A DNA stretch of 64,000 nt from PALSA-612 sp963791225 (lineage in GTDB: Bacteria; Actinomycetota; Thermoleophilia; Gaiellales; Gaiellaceae). The stretch is from the NCBI GenBank assembly GCA_963791225.1, contig CAWBRV010000003.1, positions 930,001 through 994,000 on the forward strand. The letters run 5' to 3'. Below are positions 16,521 through 24,497 of this stretch, one piece after another. Each line of letters begins with the position of its first letter. Within the stretch, counting starts at the first letter, position 1. Below the pieces are notes generated by a model. That model worked only from the letters and a program-made list of their open reading frames with translations, did no database searches and was not told the origin of the DNA. The translations under genes were made by a program, and so were the position numbers.

Positions 16521-17729
16521 TTAGGCGACTGACGGTCTCGCACGGACAGGCACACCGAGTCTCCGTGCAACGGCGCCGACCAGTGTCCCCTGGCAGATGA
16601 CGGAGAGCAGGACGACCACGAAGACGACGTTGTAGATGCGCTCGGCTCCGTCGACGCTTTCGAGGACGGCGAACGCCGCGAGGAGGATGGGTACGGCTCC
16701 TTTGAGGCCGCACCAGGCCATGAACGCTCGCTCGGCCCAAGAGAACCGGGCTCCGAGGAGGGCAACGATGACGGTGAGGGGTCGAGCGACAACGGCGAGC
16801 ACGAGGGTGAGCACGACGCCCTCGAACCAGGTTCGCCAACTGAGCGAGGCCAGGTTCACGGTCAGACCGAGGGCGACGAAGACGGCGATTTCTGCGAGGC
16901 TGGCGAGAGGGCCGGTGAAGCTCGTGATGGCGGTTTCGTGACGCGGTGTGCCGCCCCCGACGATGAGTCCGGCGAGGAAGACGGCCAGAAACCCCGACCC
17001 GTGCAGGCGCGAGGTGACGCCGTAGAGCACAGCGGCTAGTGCGAGGGCAAGGAGCGGGTGAAGCGATGTGCTCGGCAGGCGAATCCGGCGCAGGATGGCA
17101 GCGAGCAGCAAGCCGCCCACCATCCCCACGCCAACGCCGACGCTCATCTCGACGACGAACTCACGTACTACGACTGCTGCCGACGCGTCCGTGTGCGTCG
17201 CCAGTTCGATCATCCCGATCATCAGCGCTATTCCGGCTGGGTCGTTCAGTCCCGCCTCGCCTTCGAGCGTTGTTCCCGACCGTCCCCCGATTTCGTGGCT
17301 GCCGAGCACGGAGAACATCACCGCCGGATCCGTCGGCGCGAGCGCCGCACCGGCGATACCCGCCAGCGTCCAGCCAAAACCGAGGGCGAAGTGCGCGAAG
17401 AGCATGACGACGCCCGCCGTGATGAACGTGCCGAAGACGCCGAGAGCGACCATCGGGAAGGCCGATTCGCGGAAGCTGGGCCAGCCAATGTCCAGACCGC
17501 CGTTGAACAGGATCACGATCAGCGCGACGACCGCGACACGTTCGACCGTGTGGATCGGAGTGTGGTGATACAGGCTGGGCCAAATGTCGGAGACCGCCGC
17601 TGCTGCGATCAAGAAGACAGCCGGCGACGGAATCGGCAGCCGCTCCGTCAGTTTCGTAGACAACAGCGCCAGCCCAAAACCCGCGCTGACCAAAAGGACG
17701 ACGGTTCCGAAGTTGGCGATTTCGCTCAT
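16521..17729 (-). CDS. NhaP/CPA-type cation:proton antiporter
   Basis: A 402-residue membrane antiporter with about twelve hydrophobic segments. The ion-site motifs are ALAPTDPAVMFSVLG and EGEAGLNDPAGIAL (the ND pair of CPA1-like exchangers). It would exchange Na+ or K+ for protons. ATG 17,729 (MSEIANFG) starts a hydrophobic first segment. It is convergent with acr3 across a 130-bp gap and is the last gene before the right attachment repeat, so it is island cargo. Confidence 0.9.
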   Translation of the reverse strand: MSEIANFGTVVLLVSAGFGLALLSTKLTERLPIPSPAVFLIAAAAVSDIWPSLYHHTPIHTVERVAVVALIVILFNGGLDIGWPSFRESAFPMVALGVFGTFITAGVVMLFAHFALGFGWTLAGIAGAALAPTDPAVMFSVLGSHEIGGRSGTTLEGEAGLNDPAGIALMIGMIELATHTDASAAVVVREFVVEMSVGVGVGMVGGLLLAAILRRIRLPSTSLHPLLALALAAVLYGVTSRLHGSGFLAVFLAGLIVGGGTPRHETAITSFTGPLASLAEIAVFVALGLTVNLASLSWRTWFEGVVLTLVLAVVARPLTVIVALLGARFSWAERAFMAWCGLKGAVPILLAAFAVLESVDGAERIYNVVFVVVLLSVICQGTLVGAVARRLGVPVRARPSVA

Positions 17730-17964
17730 GACGAAGCAACCGCCGACCAGACTTCCCGGCACTCCGTGAACCCGAACACGATCCTAGCTGGCCCTACTGG
17801 ACAGTTGTTCAAAGCGTGTCGTCTTCTGCGGGAACTGCGTCAACCGAAACCCCAGCGATGGTGAGTTCTGGTGAGTAGCGCAGGGGAACAGACGGGAACC
17901 TGGCGCCCTCTGAGCGCTCGGAAACCGCTCAACCGTCCCCTCTAGTCCCCCACAGGCCCCATCT

Positions 17965-18033
17965 GCGCCCGCTTCACACGCGGGAGGTCGCTGGTTCGAT
18001 CCCAGCCGCGCCCATCGCTTAACCAAGCCGTTT
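17965..18033 (+). repeat. attR-side direct repeat (displaced tRNA-Val 3' half)
   Basis: Identical to 4693-4761 apart from one base. It starts in the anticodon-arm region and includes the T arm and acceptor 3' strand, but has no 5' half, so it is not a tRNA gene. The tail with two ATGGTGAGT units follows at 18,061-18,087. A related ATGGTGAGT/TGGTGAGT pair also lies just inside at 17,858-17,876. Confidence 0.9.
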
Positions 18034-18285
18034 GTGGCTCTTCGGGCGGGCCCGCAGAGGGCGAATGGTGAGTGAAATGGTGAGTACGTCCTGCGGCGTC
18101 TTCGTTCACACATGGCAGTGTGCTCACTCGCGGCTAGCGCTCGCGTGGCAAGTGCCGCGTAGACATCCTGCCGGTCGGTGGTCCCAGGCCTTCAGTCGTG
18201 CGTTGGCGTGCTCCTCAGGATTGCCGCTTCCGTTGAGGGAAAGACGTAGACCGCTCTCGGCGACGCTAGTCTGCACCTGGCGAAT
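18034..18285. other. right flank of the island, no gene
   Basis: About 250 bases after the right attachment repeat with no supported gene. It holds the two ATGGTGAGT units and then sequence without recognisable frames, leading into the chain of gene fragments. Confidence 0.4.
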
Positions 18286-18537
18286 ATGGCTGGCCCAGCC
18301 ATTGATTCCCGAGCCCACGTGCGAGGCAAGCGATACCAGGCGCTTTCTGCAGATGGCGAGCTAGCCGTCGAGCGCGAAGCCGCTGTGTCCGCGTCGGAGC
18401 GGCTGATGGTGGGATCCCTGGTTCGAGGGGCATTCGAGGAGCCGATCTTGGGATGCGCCGACATGTTCAAGGTGAGCGACGAGGCAATGTCTTGGCGGTT
18501 CTTCAATCTGGCGTTCGTGGGTCGGCGGCCACGATGA
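18286..18537 (+). pseudogene. ImmA/IrrE-like protein, C-terminal remnant
   Basis: An 83-codon frame whose end (ERLMVGSLVRGAFEEPILG, then ADMFKVSDEAMSWRFFNLAF) matches the C-terminal helix-turn-helix-like part of ImmA/IrrE metallopeptidases, where the family reads roughly LFxVSxxAMxxRLxxLG. The HExxH metal site that should precede it is absent. ImmA proteases cut repressors of mobile elements. Its stop overlaps the next ATG (ATGA), as if it once headed an operon with the DUF4011 gene. Confidence 0.5.
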
Positions 18538-18659
18538 CCGGCGAAGCAAGTGACTCGACCGTCCATGCCCGCGTCGACGAGTGGCGACGCAGGCTGATCG
18601 ATCTGAGCTACCGCAACCGGCTAGCTTGCGCTGATAGACACGTCGACGACCGAAGATGA
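18534..18659 (+). pseudogene. DUF4011-type N-terminal remnant
   Basis: A 41-codon frame starting at an ATG that overlaps the ImmA-like stop. VDEWRRRLIDLSYRNRL matches the start of DUF4011 proteins, large helicase/nuclease-like proteins found in defence contexts. After NRL the match ends abruptly and an HsdM-like piece begins in another frame. It looks like the surviving first few percent of a gene of several kilobases. Confidence 0.5.
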
Positions 18660-18885
18660 TGTCTCCGGCGCGAAATCGGAGTTTGGTTGCCTCTACGGCC
18701 AGGAACTGATCCACATCACGGCAGCCATCGCCCGGATGAACCTCGTCCTGCACGGAGTCGAGGACTTCGACATCGTCGCCGGCAACAGATCCCTTCACGA
18801 GTGCCGCTACATCCACTTGTTCGAGCGGCAGCGCATGGACGAGCAGGTGTGCGCGGCTATGGAGTCAGCTGTTGTCGGCTGGCCA
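18625..18885 (+). pseudogene. HsdM methylase fragment joined to integrase C-terminal fragment
   Basis: One open stretch reads GCLYGQELIHITAAIARMN then LVLHGVEDFDIVAGN, matching the type I restriction methylase HsdM segment L-GQE...A-ARMNL-LHG. It passes into CRYIHLFERQRMDEQVCAAM, which matches the end of the island integrase (RRYVHLFDRQRTDEAVRQAM). Two unrelated gene remnants are thus fused, the mark of repeated insertion and deletion beside the tRNA. No function is expected. Confidence 0.6.
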
Positions 18886-18894
18886 GGGAGTGGG

Positions 18895-19473
18895 CTACGG
18901 CTTTACGTCCTTTGGGGGGAGGAGTCCGAGTCGTTCGAGTTCGGCGATGGTCTCTTCGGCGCGCTCGCGATCGTGCTCGGTTGGAGTGGGATCGAGTTGG
19001 TGGTAGCAGAGTCCTTTGTCGCGCGCGGCCTGGCGCATCCAGGTCAAGTGCGACACCTCGGCCAGTAACGAAACCAGGTCGGCGTGCGAAGGCGCACTCA
19101 GCGAGCCGGAGACGTTGCCGGCACCGCCGCTGCCGGTGCGATACGAGCCGCGCAACCGCGCGCCAGGCTGGGGTCGGCGGCCGTGTTCTCCGTCGTCGAA
19201 ACGGATAACGGCTGCATCGGGGTCGAGCAGAAAGCATCGGTCGTCGGCGTCGCAGTCTTCGAGCGAGACGCGCTCGCGCCAGCCCTTGAATCCGTCACCT
19301 TCGTCCACCTCGAGCCAGATCGCCGCGCGGTGCGGGTGCGCGGCCGTGCCGATCAAGTACTGCTGTTCAAGCTCGAACGAGCTGGCATCGAGCAGCTGCC
19401 CGCGAAGTATCTGAGCACGCCTACCGAGTTTATGGGTCTGCTGGTCTGTGTCTGCTGCGCGACTGGGCGCCAC
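18895..19473 (-). pseudogene. chimera of contractile-tail baseplate fragment and RyR-like domain
   Basis: A 192-codon frame. Residues 45-120 (AAIWLEVDEGDGFKGWRE, then DDRCFLLDPDAAVIRFDDG, then GRRPQPGARLRGSYR) match the putative baseplate assembly protein (gpJ-like) of contractile injection systems. Residues 128-180 (HLTWMRQAARDKGLCYHQ, then EHDRERAEETIAELERLGL) resemble a RyR-type domain. Each piece alone is much shorter than its parent (a baseplate protein is several hundred residues or more). It faces away from the large operon to its right. It may be translated, but it looks like two fused remnants. Confidence 0.5.
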
Positions 19474-19758
19474 GCAGGCCTTGTTGAAGGCCGCGAGTCA
19501 TCGACGACAACTGGCTCGTAGCCGATCGACTGTGGCGCGCCTGCTCCTCGCCGAGCTGACTCGCGTTGTCCGGTGTCCTCGTTGGCCGTAGAACTTGCGG
19601 TGGCGGCGAAGGAAACGAAGCGCTTCGTTTGAGGTGAAGGCACGAGAGCCGAGTTCTGCCGGGTTGCTTGATAGCTCTCGAGTGGCGTCGTATAGTGCCG
19701 CTACTGCCAGTACGGGGCCGTCGGCGGCAGTGAATCTGTTCGAGATTGCGGGGAGCGC
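19474..19758. other. upstream region of the large operon
   Basis: About 285 bases between the baseplate-type fragment and the DUF6603 gene. It contains the promoter described separately. On the minus strand a stretch reads ALYDATRELSSNPAELGS then RAFTSNEALRFLRRHRKFYG, which looks peptide-like but matches nothing I know and has no clear start. Confidence 0.35.
19668..19696 (+). promoter_or_regulatory. strong promoter of the four-gene DUF6603 operon
   Basis: TTGATA at 19,668-19,673, a 17-bp spacer, and TATAGT at 19,691-19,696, each one base from consensus. The expected transcript start is near 19,703, giving a leader of about 56 nt before ATG 19,759, which is preceded by GGGGAG. It is the best promoter match I saw outside the arsenic cluster. 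Confidence 0.65.
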
Positions 19759-21984
19759 ATGGCAGGTTCGGTTCGTGCTTACGCGGACACGGTTGCGACC
19801 ACGCTTGGTGCACCCGCGGACCCTGGGATCGTCGAGTTGCTGGCGGCGGCAGATGCGCTCGACGGCGCTCTCGCCGCGCCGGCGACGCTCGACGCGGCAC
19901 TGGCCCGCTGGCGTGCCGCGACGCATGCACTGCGTGACAGGCTGGTCGAGTACCTGCTTGCGGACGTTCCCCTAGGGAACCTGCCGCTGCTCGGTGCGGG
20001 AGACGACTGGGACGCCCTCGATGGTGTGCAACTCGACGCGTCGCTCGGCCCTCTGGGAGTGACAGTAGCGAGCCTGCCGTTGCGACTCGCGGATCCTCGG
20101 GACGCTACGGAGCCTGGCATTGTCGTCGGGACGCTGCAGCCGAGTAGCCTGGCCGCGCACCTCGACGCAGGCCCGGTCAGTGGTGACGGCTCTCTGGCGG
20201 TGCTGCCCGATGGTGTCAGCGGCGCGCTCGCTCTTCACCTTGGGGTGATCGAGGTTGCGGCTTTGGCGAGCCTCCGTCGGGCGGCTGGCGACGCGTCGTT
20301 CGCGGCCGTGTTCTCGGCTGGCTTCACGCCCGGGATCCAGTTCGGCTTCGGCTTCCAGCTGTCGCGGGTCGGCGGCGTCGTTGGGATCAACCGGTCTGTC
20401 GACGAGCACGCGATCGCGACGCGGCTTCGCGACGGCAGCGCCGGCGAGGTGCTGTTCCCGCTCGACATCGGCGCGAGCGCGCTCCGTGCCCTGGCGGCGT
20501 TGGAGGCGATTCTTCCGCCACGCGCGGGCGACTCGGTGGTCGGGCCGACGCTGCGGCTGTCGTGGCTCGAGATCGGCGGGCAAGGGTTCCTTTCGCTCGA
20601 CTTGGGTGTGCTGATCGAGCTGCCCGGGCCGCAGCGGATCGTGCTCGTCGGCATCGCCCGGGCCGGGATCGCGCCGATCCTGAAGCTCCGGGTCGACGTG
20701 CTCGGCGTGCTCGATTTCGTGCAGCAGACCGTGTCCGTCGACGCGAGTCTCGTCGACAGCGGGCTTCTCGACATTTTCACGATCTACGGCGATCTCGCCT
20801 TCCGCCAATGCTGGGGCCCGCAGGCATACACGGTGCTTTCCGCTGGCGGTTTCTACCCCGGCTTTCGGCCTGAGCCCGCGTCGATCCCGCCGTTGCGCCG
20901 GCTCGGCTTCCACCTGGACAGCCCGGTGCCGGGGATCGATATTCGCGCCGAGGGCTACTTTGCAGTCACCTCGAACACGGTGCAGCTCGGGGGTTACCTG
21001 GAGGCGGGCATCTCGGCGGGAGGGTGCGGCGCGCACGGGTTCATTTCCGTCGACGCACTGGTCCAGTTCACGCCGTTCCACACGCACGCGGACGTCAGCG
21101 CCGGCTTCGAGGTCGAGGTGTTCGGGCTGACGTTCTGCGGCATCCGGCTGGACGGCCTTGTCGACGGGCCGGGGCCGGTGACGATCCACGGCCGGCTGAC
21201 GGTGGAGACGTTCCTGCATGACTTCCACTTCGACGAGACATTCAGCTTCGGCAGCACGAACGGCGCGCCGGCGGTGCCTGCGGCGCGCGCTGCACAGGTG
21301 CTGGCCGATCAGGAGGTGCGCCCGAGCGCCTTGAGGCCCGTCGGCGGTCCGGATGTGGACGTCGTTGCGGCGCGGCTGCCGGTCGAGCCCGGCTTCGCGT
21401 TGGTTTCCCCGCGCGGCGGCATCGGGTGGCAGCAGAAGCGCGTGCCGCTGACGATCCCCGTCGACCGGCTGGACGGCGCACCGCTCGGGGGCACCCAGAC
21501 CGTCACCGCCTCGGTGCCGCACCAGACAAGTGGCGTTGACGACCTCTTTGCTCCCGGGTCATTCATCACGCTCACGCAGGCGGAGGCGCTGAACCGGCCG
21601 GCGTTCGAGCAGTTGCCTGGCGGTGTCGTCTCGGCTGGCGGCGCGGATCTGGCCGGGCCGTCTCAGCCGCAGGCGACGAACCCCGATGTCTATCGAAAGG
21701 TGCGCGGCGAGAATCTCGTTTCGCTCGGCCTGTTCGAGCTCGAGACTCTCGAGTTCCCCGGGATCCTGCTGGGAATGCTGGCCGCCCGGGACGCGACCCC
21801 GGCGCTGGCGACCCGGACTCCGATCGTGACCGCCGCTGCCGAGAGCTGGGCGACGGCACAGGACGGCGCCGTCTGGCCCAGCGCGACCGCCGCACACCAG
21901 GCAGCTCGTGTTAGCGGTGACTCGAGCGCGTTCGCGGTCGCGGCCGCCGATCTTGCCCGCCCCGTCGTCCTGGCAGGCGTGTGA
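19759..21984 (+). CDS. DUF6603-type large protein
   Basis: A 741-residue protein. After a helical N-terminus of about 100 residues, the body matches the DUF6603 pattern: IQFGFGFQLSRVGGVVGINR, then GEVLFPLDIG, LSLDLGVLIELPGPQRIVL, LRVDVLGVLDF and SVDASLVDSGLL. The alternating hydrophobic strands suggest a long beta-rich fold (lipid-channel- or beta-helix-like, inference). No signal peptide or catalytic motif is seen. It is first of four genes joined by 4-base overlaps behind one promoter. DUF6603 has no known function; as I recall, such proteins occur in large multi-gene bacterial loci. Confidence 0.8.
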   Translation: MAGSVRAYADTVATTLGAPADPGIVELLAAADALDGALAAPATLDAALARWRAATHALRDRLVEYLLADVPLGNLPLLGAGDDWDALDGVQLDASLGPLGVTVASLPLRLADPRDATEPGIVVGTLQPSSLAAHLDAGPVSGDGSLAVLPDGVSGALALHLGVIEVAALASLRRAAGDASFAAVFSAGFTPGIQFGFGFQLSRVGGVVGINRSVDEHAIATRLRDGSAGEVLFPLDIGASALRALAALEAILPPRAGDSVVGPTLRLSWLEIGGQGFLSLDLGVLIELPGPQRIVLVGIARAGIAPILKLRVDVLGVLDFVQQTVSVDASLVDSGLLDIFTIYGDLAFRQCWGPQAYTVLSAGGFYPGFRPEPASIPPLRRLGFHLDSPVPGIDIRAEGYFAVTSNTVQLGGYLEAGISAGGCGAHGFISVDALVQFTPFHTHADVSAGFEVEVFGLTFCGIRLDGLVDGPGPVTIHGRLTVETFLHDFHFDETFSFGSTNGAPAVPAARAAQVLADQEVRPSALRPVGGPDVDVVAARLPVEPGFALVSPRGGIGWQQKRVPLTIPVDRLDGAPLGGTQTVTASVPHQTSGVDDLFAPGSFITLTQAEALNRPAFEQLPGGVVSAGGADLAGPSQPQATNPDVYRKVRGENLVSLGLFELETLEFPGILLGMLAARDATPALATRTPIVTAAAESWATAQDGAVWPSATAAHQAARVSGDSSAFAVAAADLARPVVLAGV

Positions 21985-24497
21985 TGCCGGACTTCCTCGC
22001 CTGGCAGCGCCCGGCCGCCTACGCTCTGGCAACCGACCCGCGGGTCGGGGTACGGCTCGGGGCGAAGCTCCCGGTCACGCTGCATGACGACGAGGGCGAC
22101 GTTGCCGCATCAGCAGCGTTCCTCCTCGCCGGGCCGGCTGACGTCGCGCGGCTCGCGGCCGGACAGATCGTCGGCCGGCGCCCCCATCCGGGCGCCGACA
22201 ACGCCGAGGCGACGATGATGGCGCACGTCGAGCTCGCCGCCGCGGACCTGCCGTGGCGCTACACGCCCGAGCCCCACACCGGGGCGGCCGGGCTCAGGCC
22301 CTGGCTTGTCCTTGTCGTCGGGACGCCGACGGAGGTCAGTCTGCAACCGGACGGCCGAGTCGAGCTCGCCGGCGCAGCGCTCTTTCAGCAGCATCGCCTC
22401 TCAGTCTCGCACCGCTGGGCGCACGCGCACGAGACGCCGGGGCGGACGTTCTCGCGCGTCGTCAGCCCGCGGTCGCTGGATCCCGGTGTCGAGTACGTCG
22501 TTGCGCTCGTCCCGGGATGGCGGACGGAGACCCAGGCTGACGGGACGCTCACCCTGGTCGACTCGTGGGCCGACGGGACCCCGTCGGTGACGCTCCCGTG
22601 TTTCGACAGCTGGGGTTTCCGCACGACCGGGGACCCGGGCGATTTCGCCTCGATCTCGCGGCGGCTAGAGCCGCTCAGCGACGAAGACGCTGCGATGCTC
22701 GCAGCGAAGCAGTTCGGCCGCGCCCGCGTCGAGGTCGGACCGCTACCGGGAACCGTCCTCTCGGCCGGGGCGGCGCTGACGGTGGTGCCGAACCCCGAAG
22801 ACCTGCCGGTCGTCGACCCGCTGCCGCAGCCCGTCGCTGATGCGGTCGAGCCGCTGTGCAGGGACCTTGACGTCGGCGGCCGTTGGGTGCTTACGCTGCC
22901 GCGTTACGACGTGCCGTGGTACCCCGGCCCGGTCGACGGAGAGCCGTGGGCATGGCCGCCGCCGGGCGACGACGTTGTCCCCGACGGCTGGCGCCGCCAG
23001 CTGCGGGCCGACCCCCGACAGCGAGGCGCGGCCGGGCTGGGCGCCTGGACCGCGATCGCCTGGCAGGACCGGATTGCCGACGGTGCCGCCGCCCAGGCTG
23101 GCGCTGTCGCAGCCGCCGCCCAGCGCGTCCGGCAGCTCGTGATCGGGTTGCGGGCCGCCGGCTCGCTATGGCTGCGGCGGGTGCCGAACGATCCGATCGC
23201 CCGCCTCGCGACGCTGTCGCCGCTGCTTGGCCGTATGCCTGTGGACGGCGGCGGTAGCGCGCTGGAGGCGATGACCGGGCGCACCCCGGCGCTTGTGCCG
23301 GCGCTGTTTTCGAGCGCGGCCCGGCGGATGCTTCGCCGCCGCGGCGCGCTCGACCGGTCGGCCGCGCTGGGCGCGACCTCGCTGGCGGCGCTGCTCGAGG
23401 CGGCCAACCGCTGCCCGGAACCGCAGAAGCTGCCAGATCCCGAGGACCGCCTGTTGAAGCTGCTCGCCAATCCCGACCAGCGCCAACAGCTCGCCGCTGG
23501 TGTCCGCGAGCGCGCGGCGGAGGTGCTCTCGCAGATTGACGACGAGCACACGGCGTCGGTTCTCATCCGCTCGCTCGAGGCCGAGGGTGGGGCGGAGGCA
23601 GTCGTGGGCATCCTGGTCGAGGATCCGCCAGAGCTGGACTGCGCGCCACTGGATCTCGTCGCGTTCGCCGCGTCGGTCGCAGCTGGCGTCGACCCCACCG
23701 TCGCGCGGCCGGTGGTCGTCGACCGCGTACTGGGCGGGCTGACAGGCTTGCGCGAGCCGCTGCTCGCCGAGCCGGACGTCGCCCCCGAGCTCGACATTCC
23801 GCTGTGGCGCTTCCTGGCCGACAACGCCCCCGATTGGCTCCTGCCAGGCGGCGGCGACGTCCCGCCTGACCGGGTGCTGGCGGTGCAGAGCAACCCCGCC
23901 TTCGTCGAGGCTGTCCTGATCGGCGCGAACGAGCAGACCCTCGGCGAGCTGCGCTGGCGCAACCTGCCGATCACCTCCCGCTGGACGCCGCTACGCCGGT
24001 TCTGGCAGCGGATCAACGTCGGCGCGGGTGAGGTCGTCACGGACATCCGCTCGGTGATCGCGCTCGACACCGACCTGCCGCTCTGGCCCGACAACACGGA
24101 GCTCGGCGACGTCAGCCATCTGTCCGATCCGACGCATGGCGCCTCGCTCGTTGTCGTGTTGCACACCGAGCTGTTCCGGCGTTATCCGAGCACGCTCGTC
24201 TACCTGACGCCGAACCGGGACGGCGCAGCCGTCTGGGGCGCTGTCCCGAACGTCGACGATCCGGCAGTCGAGCGCGAATACCCGTCCTTCAGCGGCACCC
24301 TCACGCCGGACCTGGTCTTTTTCGGCTTCGGCGTCCCACCCTCGGCGGGGCGCGACCACTGGCTCGTGCTGGAGGAGCCGCCGCCGGGCTACCGGTTCCG
24401 CCACCCGGCGGCCGACGACGCCTCCGCAGACGGCGCCGTGTTCGCGAAAGCGACGTTCGCGCCGCCCGTCCGTGTCTTCCTAGGAAACCTGCTGTGA
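21981..24497 (+). CDS. conserved large hypothetical protein, second gene of DUF6603 operon
   Basis: A cytoplasmic-looking protein of 837-838 residues, starting at GTG 21,981 (GTGA overlap) or at ATG 21,984. Its N-terminal part (PVTLHDDEGDVAASAAFLLA, then GPADVARLAAGQIVGRRP) and C-terminal part (LVVVLHTELFRRYPSTLVYL, then PDLVFFGFG and HWLVLEEPPPGYRF) are the clearest conserved-looking blocks. The second recalls a family of uncharacterised proteins with RYP-x-VY and FFGF motifs that I associate with the two following gene types. No signal peptide, membrane segment or enzyme motif seen. Coupled to both neighbours by 4-base overlaps. Confidence 0.75.
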   Translation: MMPDFLAWQRPAAYALATDPRVGVRLGAKLPVTLHDDEGDVAASAAFLLAGPADVARLAAGQIVGRRPHPGADNAEATMMAHVELAAADLPWRYTPEPHTGAAGLRPWLVLVVGTPTEVSLQPDGRVELAGAALFQQHRLSVSHRWAHAHETPGRTFSRVVSPRSLDPGVEYVVALVPGWRTETQADGTLTLVDSWADGTPSVTLPCFDSWGFRTTGDPGDFASISRRLEPLSDEDAAMLAAKQFGRARVEVGPLPGTVLSAGAALTVVPNPEDLPVVDPLPQPVADAVEPLCRDLDVGGRWVLTLPRYDVPWYPGPVDGEPWAWPPPGDDVVPDGWRRQLRADPRQRGAAGLGAWTAIAWQDRIADGAAAQAGAVAAAAQRVRQLVIGLRAAGSLWLRRVPNDPIARLATLSPLLGRMPVDGGGSALEAMTGRTPALVPALFSSAARRMLRRRGALDRSAALGATSLAALLEAANRCPEPQKLPDPEDRLLKLLANPDQRQQLAAGVRERAAEVLSQIDDEHTASVLIRSLEAEGGAEAVVGILVEDPPELDCAPLDLVAFAASVAAGVDPTVARPVVVDRVLGGLTGLREPLLAEPDVAPELDIPLWRFLADNAPDWLLPGGGDVPPDRVLAVQSNPAFVEAVLIGANEQTLGELRWRNLPITSRWTPLRRFWQRINVGAGEVVTDIRSVIALDTDLPLWPDNTELGDVSHLSDPTHGASLVVVLHTELFRRYPSTLVYLTPNRDGAAVWGAVPNVDDPAVEREYPSFSGTLTPDLVFFGFGVPPSAGRDHWLVLEEPPPGYRFRHPAADDASADGAVFAKATFAPPVRVFLGNLL

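Larger units (their letters stand above)
4743..18014. mobile_element. genomic island integrated in tRNA-Val, carrying arsenic resistance
   Basis: The 13.3-kb segment between the intact tRNA-Val and the displaced copy of its 3' half. It contains an excisionase-like gene, a tyrosine integrase with one frameshift, accessory genes, an arsenic resistance cluster and an antiporter. The integrase sits 3 kb inside rather than at an end, and a decayed third attachment-like site lies at 5500-5590. The island therefore looks composite: a small left remnant (4743-5500) plus a larger unit (5500-18,014). The broken integrase suggests it no longer excises by itself. No conjugation, replication or phage structural genes are seen inside it. 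Confidence 0.85.

Noticed and set aside
17965..18014. second tRNA-Val gene
   Set aside because: Only the anticodon arm, T arm and acceptor 3' strand are present; there is no 5' acceptor or D arm, so it is an attachment-site copy.
4743..18014. prophage
   Set aside because: An integrase and excisionase are present, but no capsid, terminase, portal, tail or replication genes occur in the island.
19972..21522. 516-codon minus-strand frame
   Set aside because: Shadow of the DUF6603 gene; no domain and composition typical of antisense frames.
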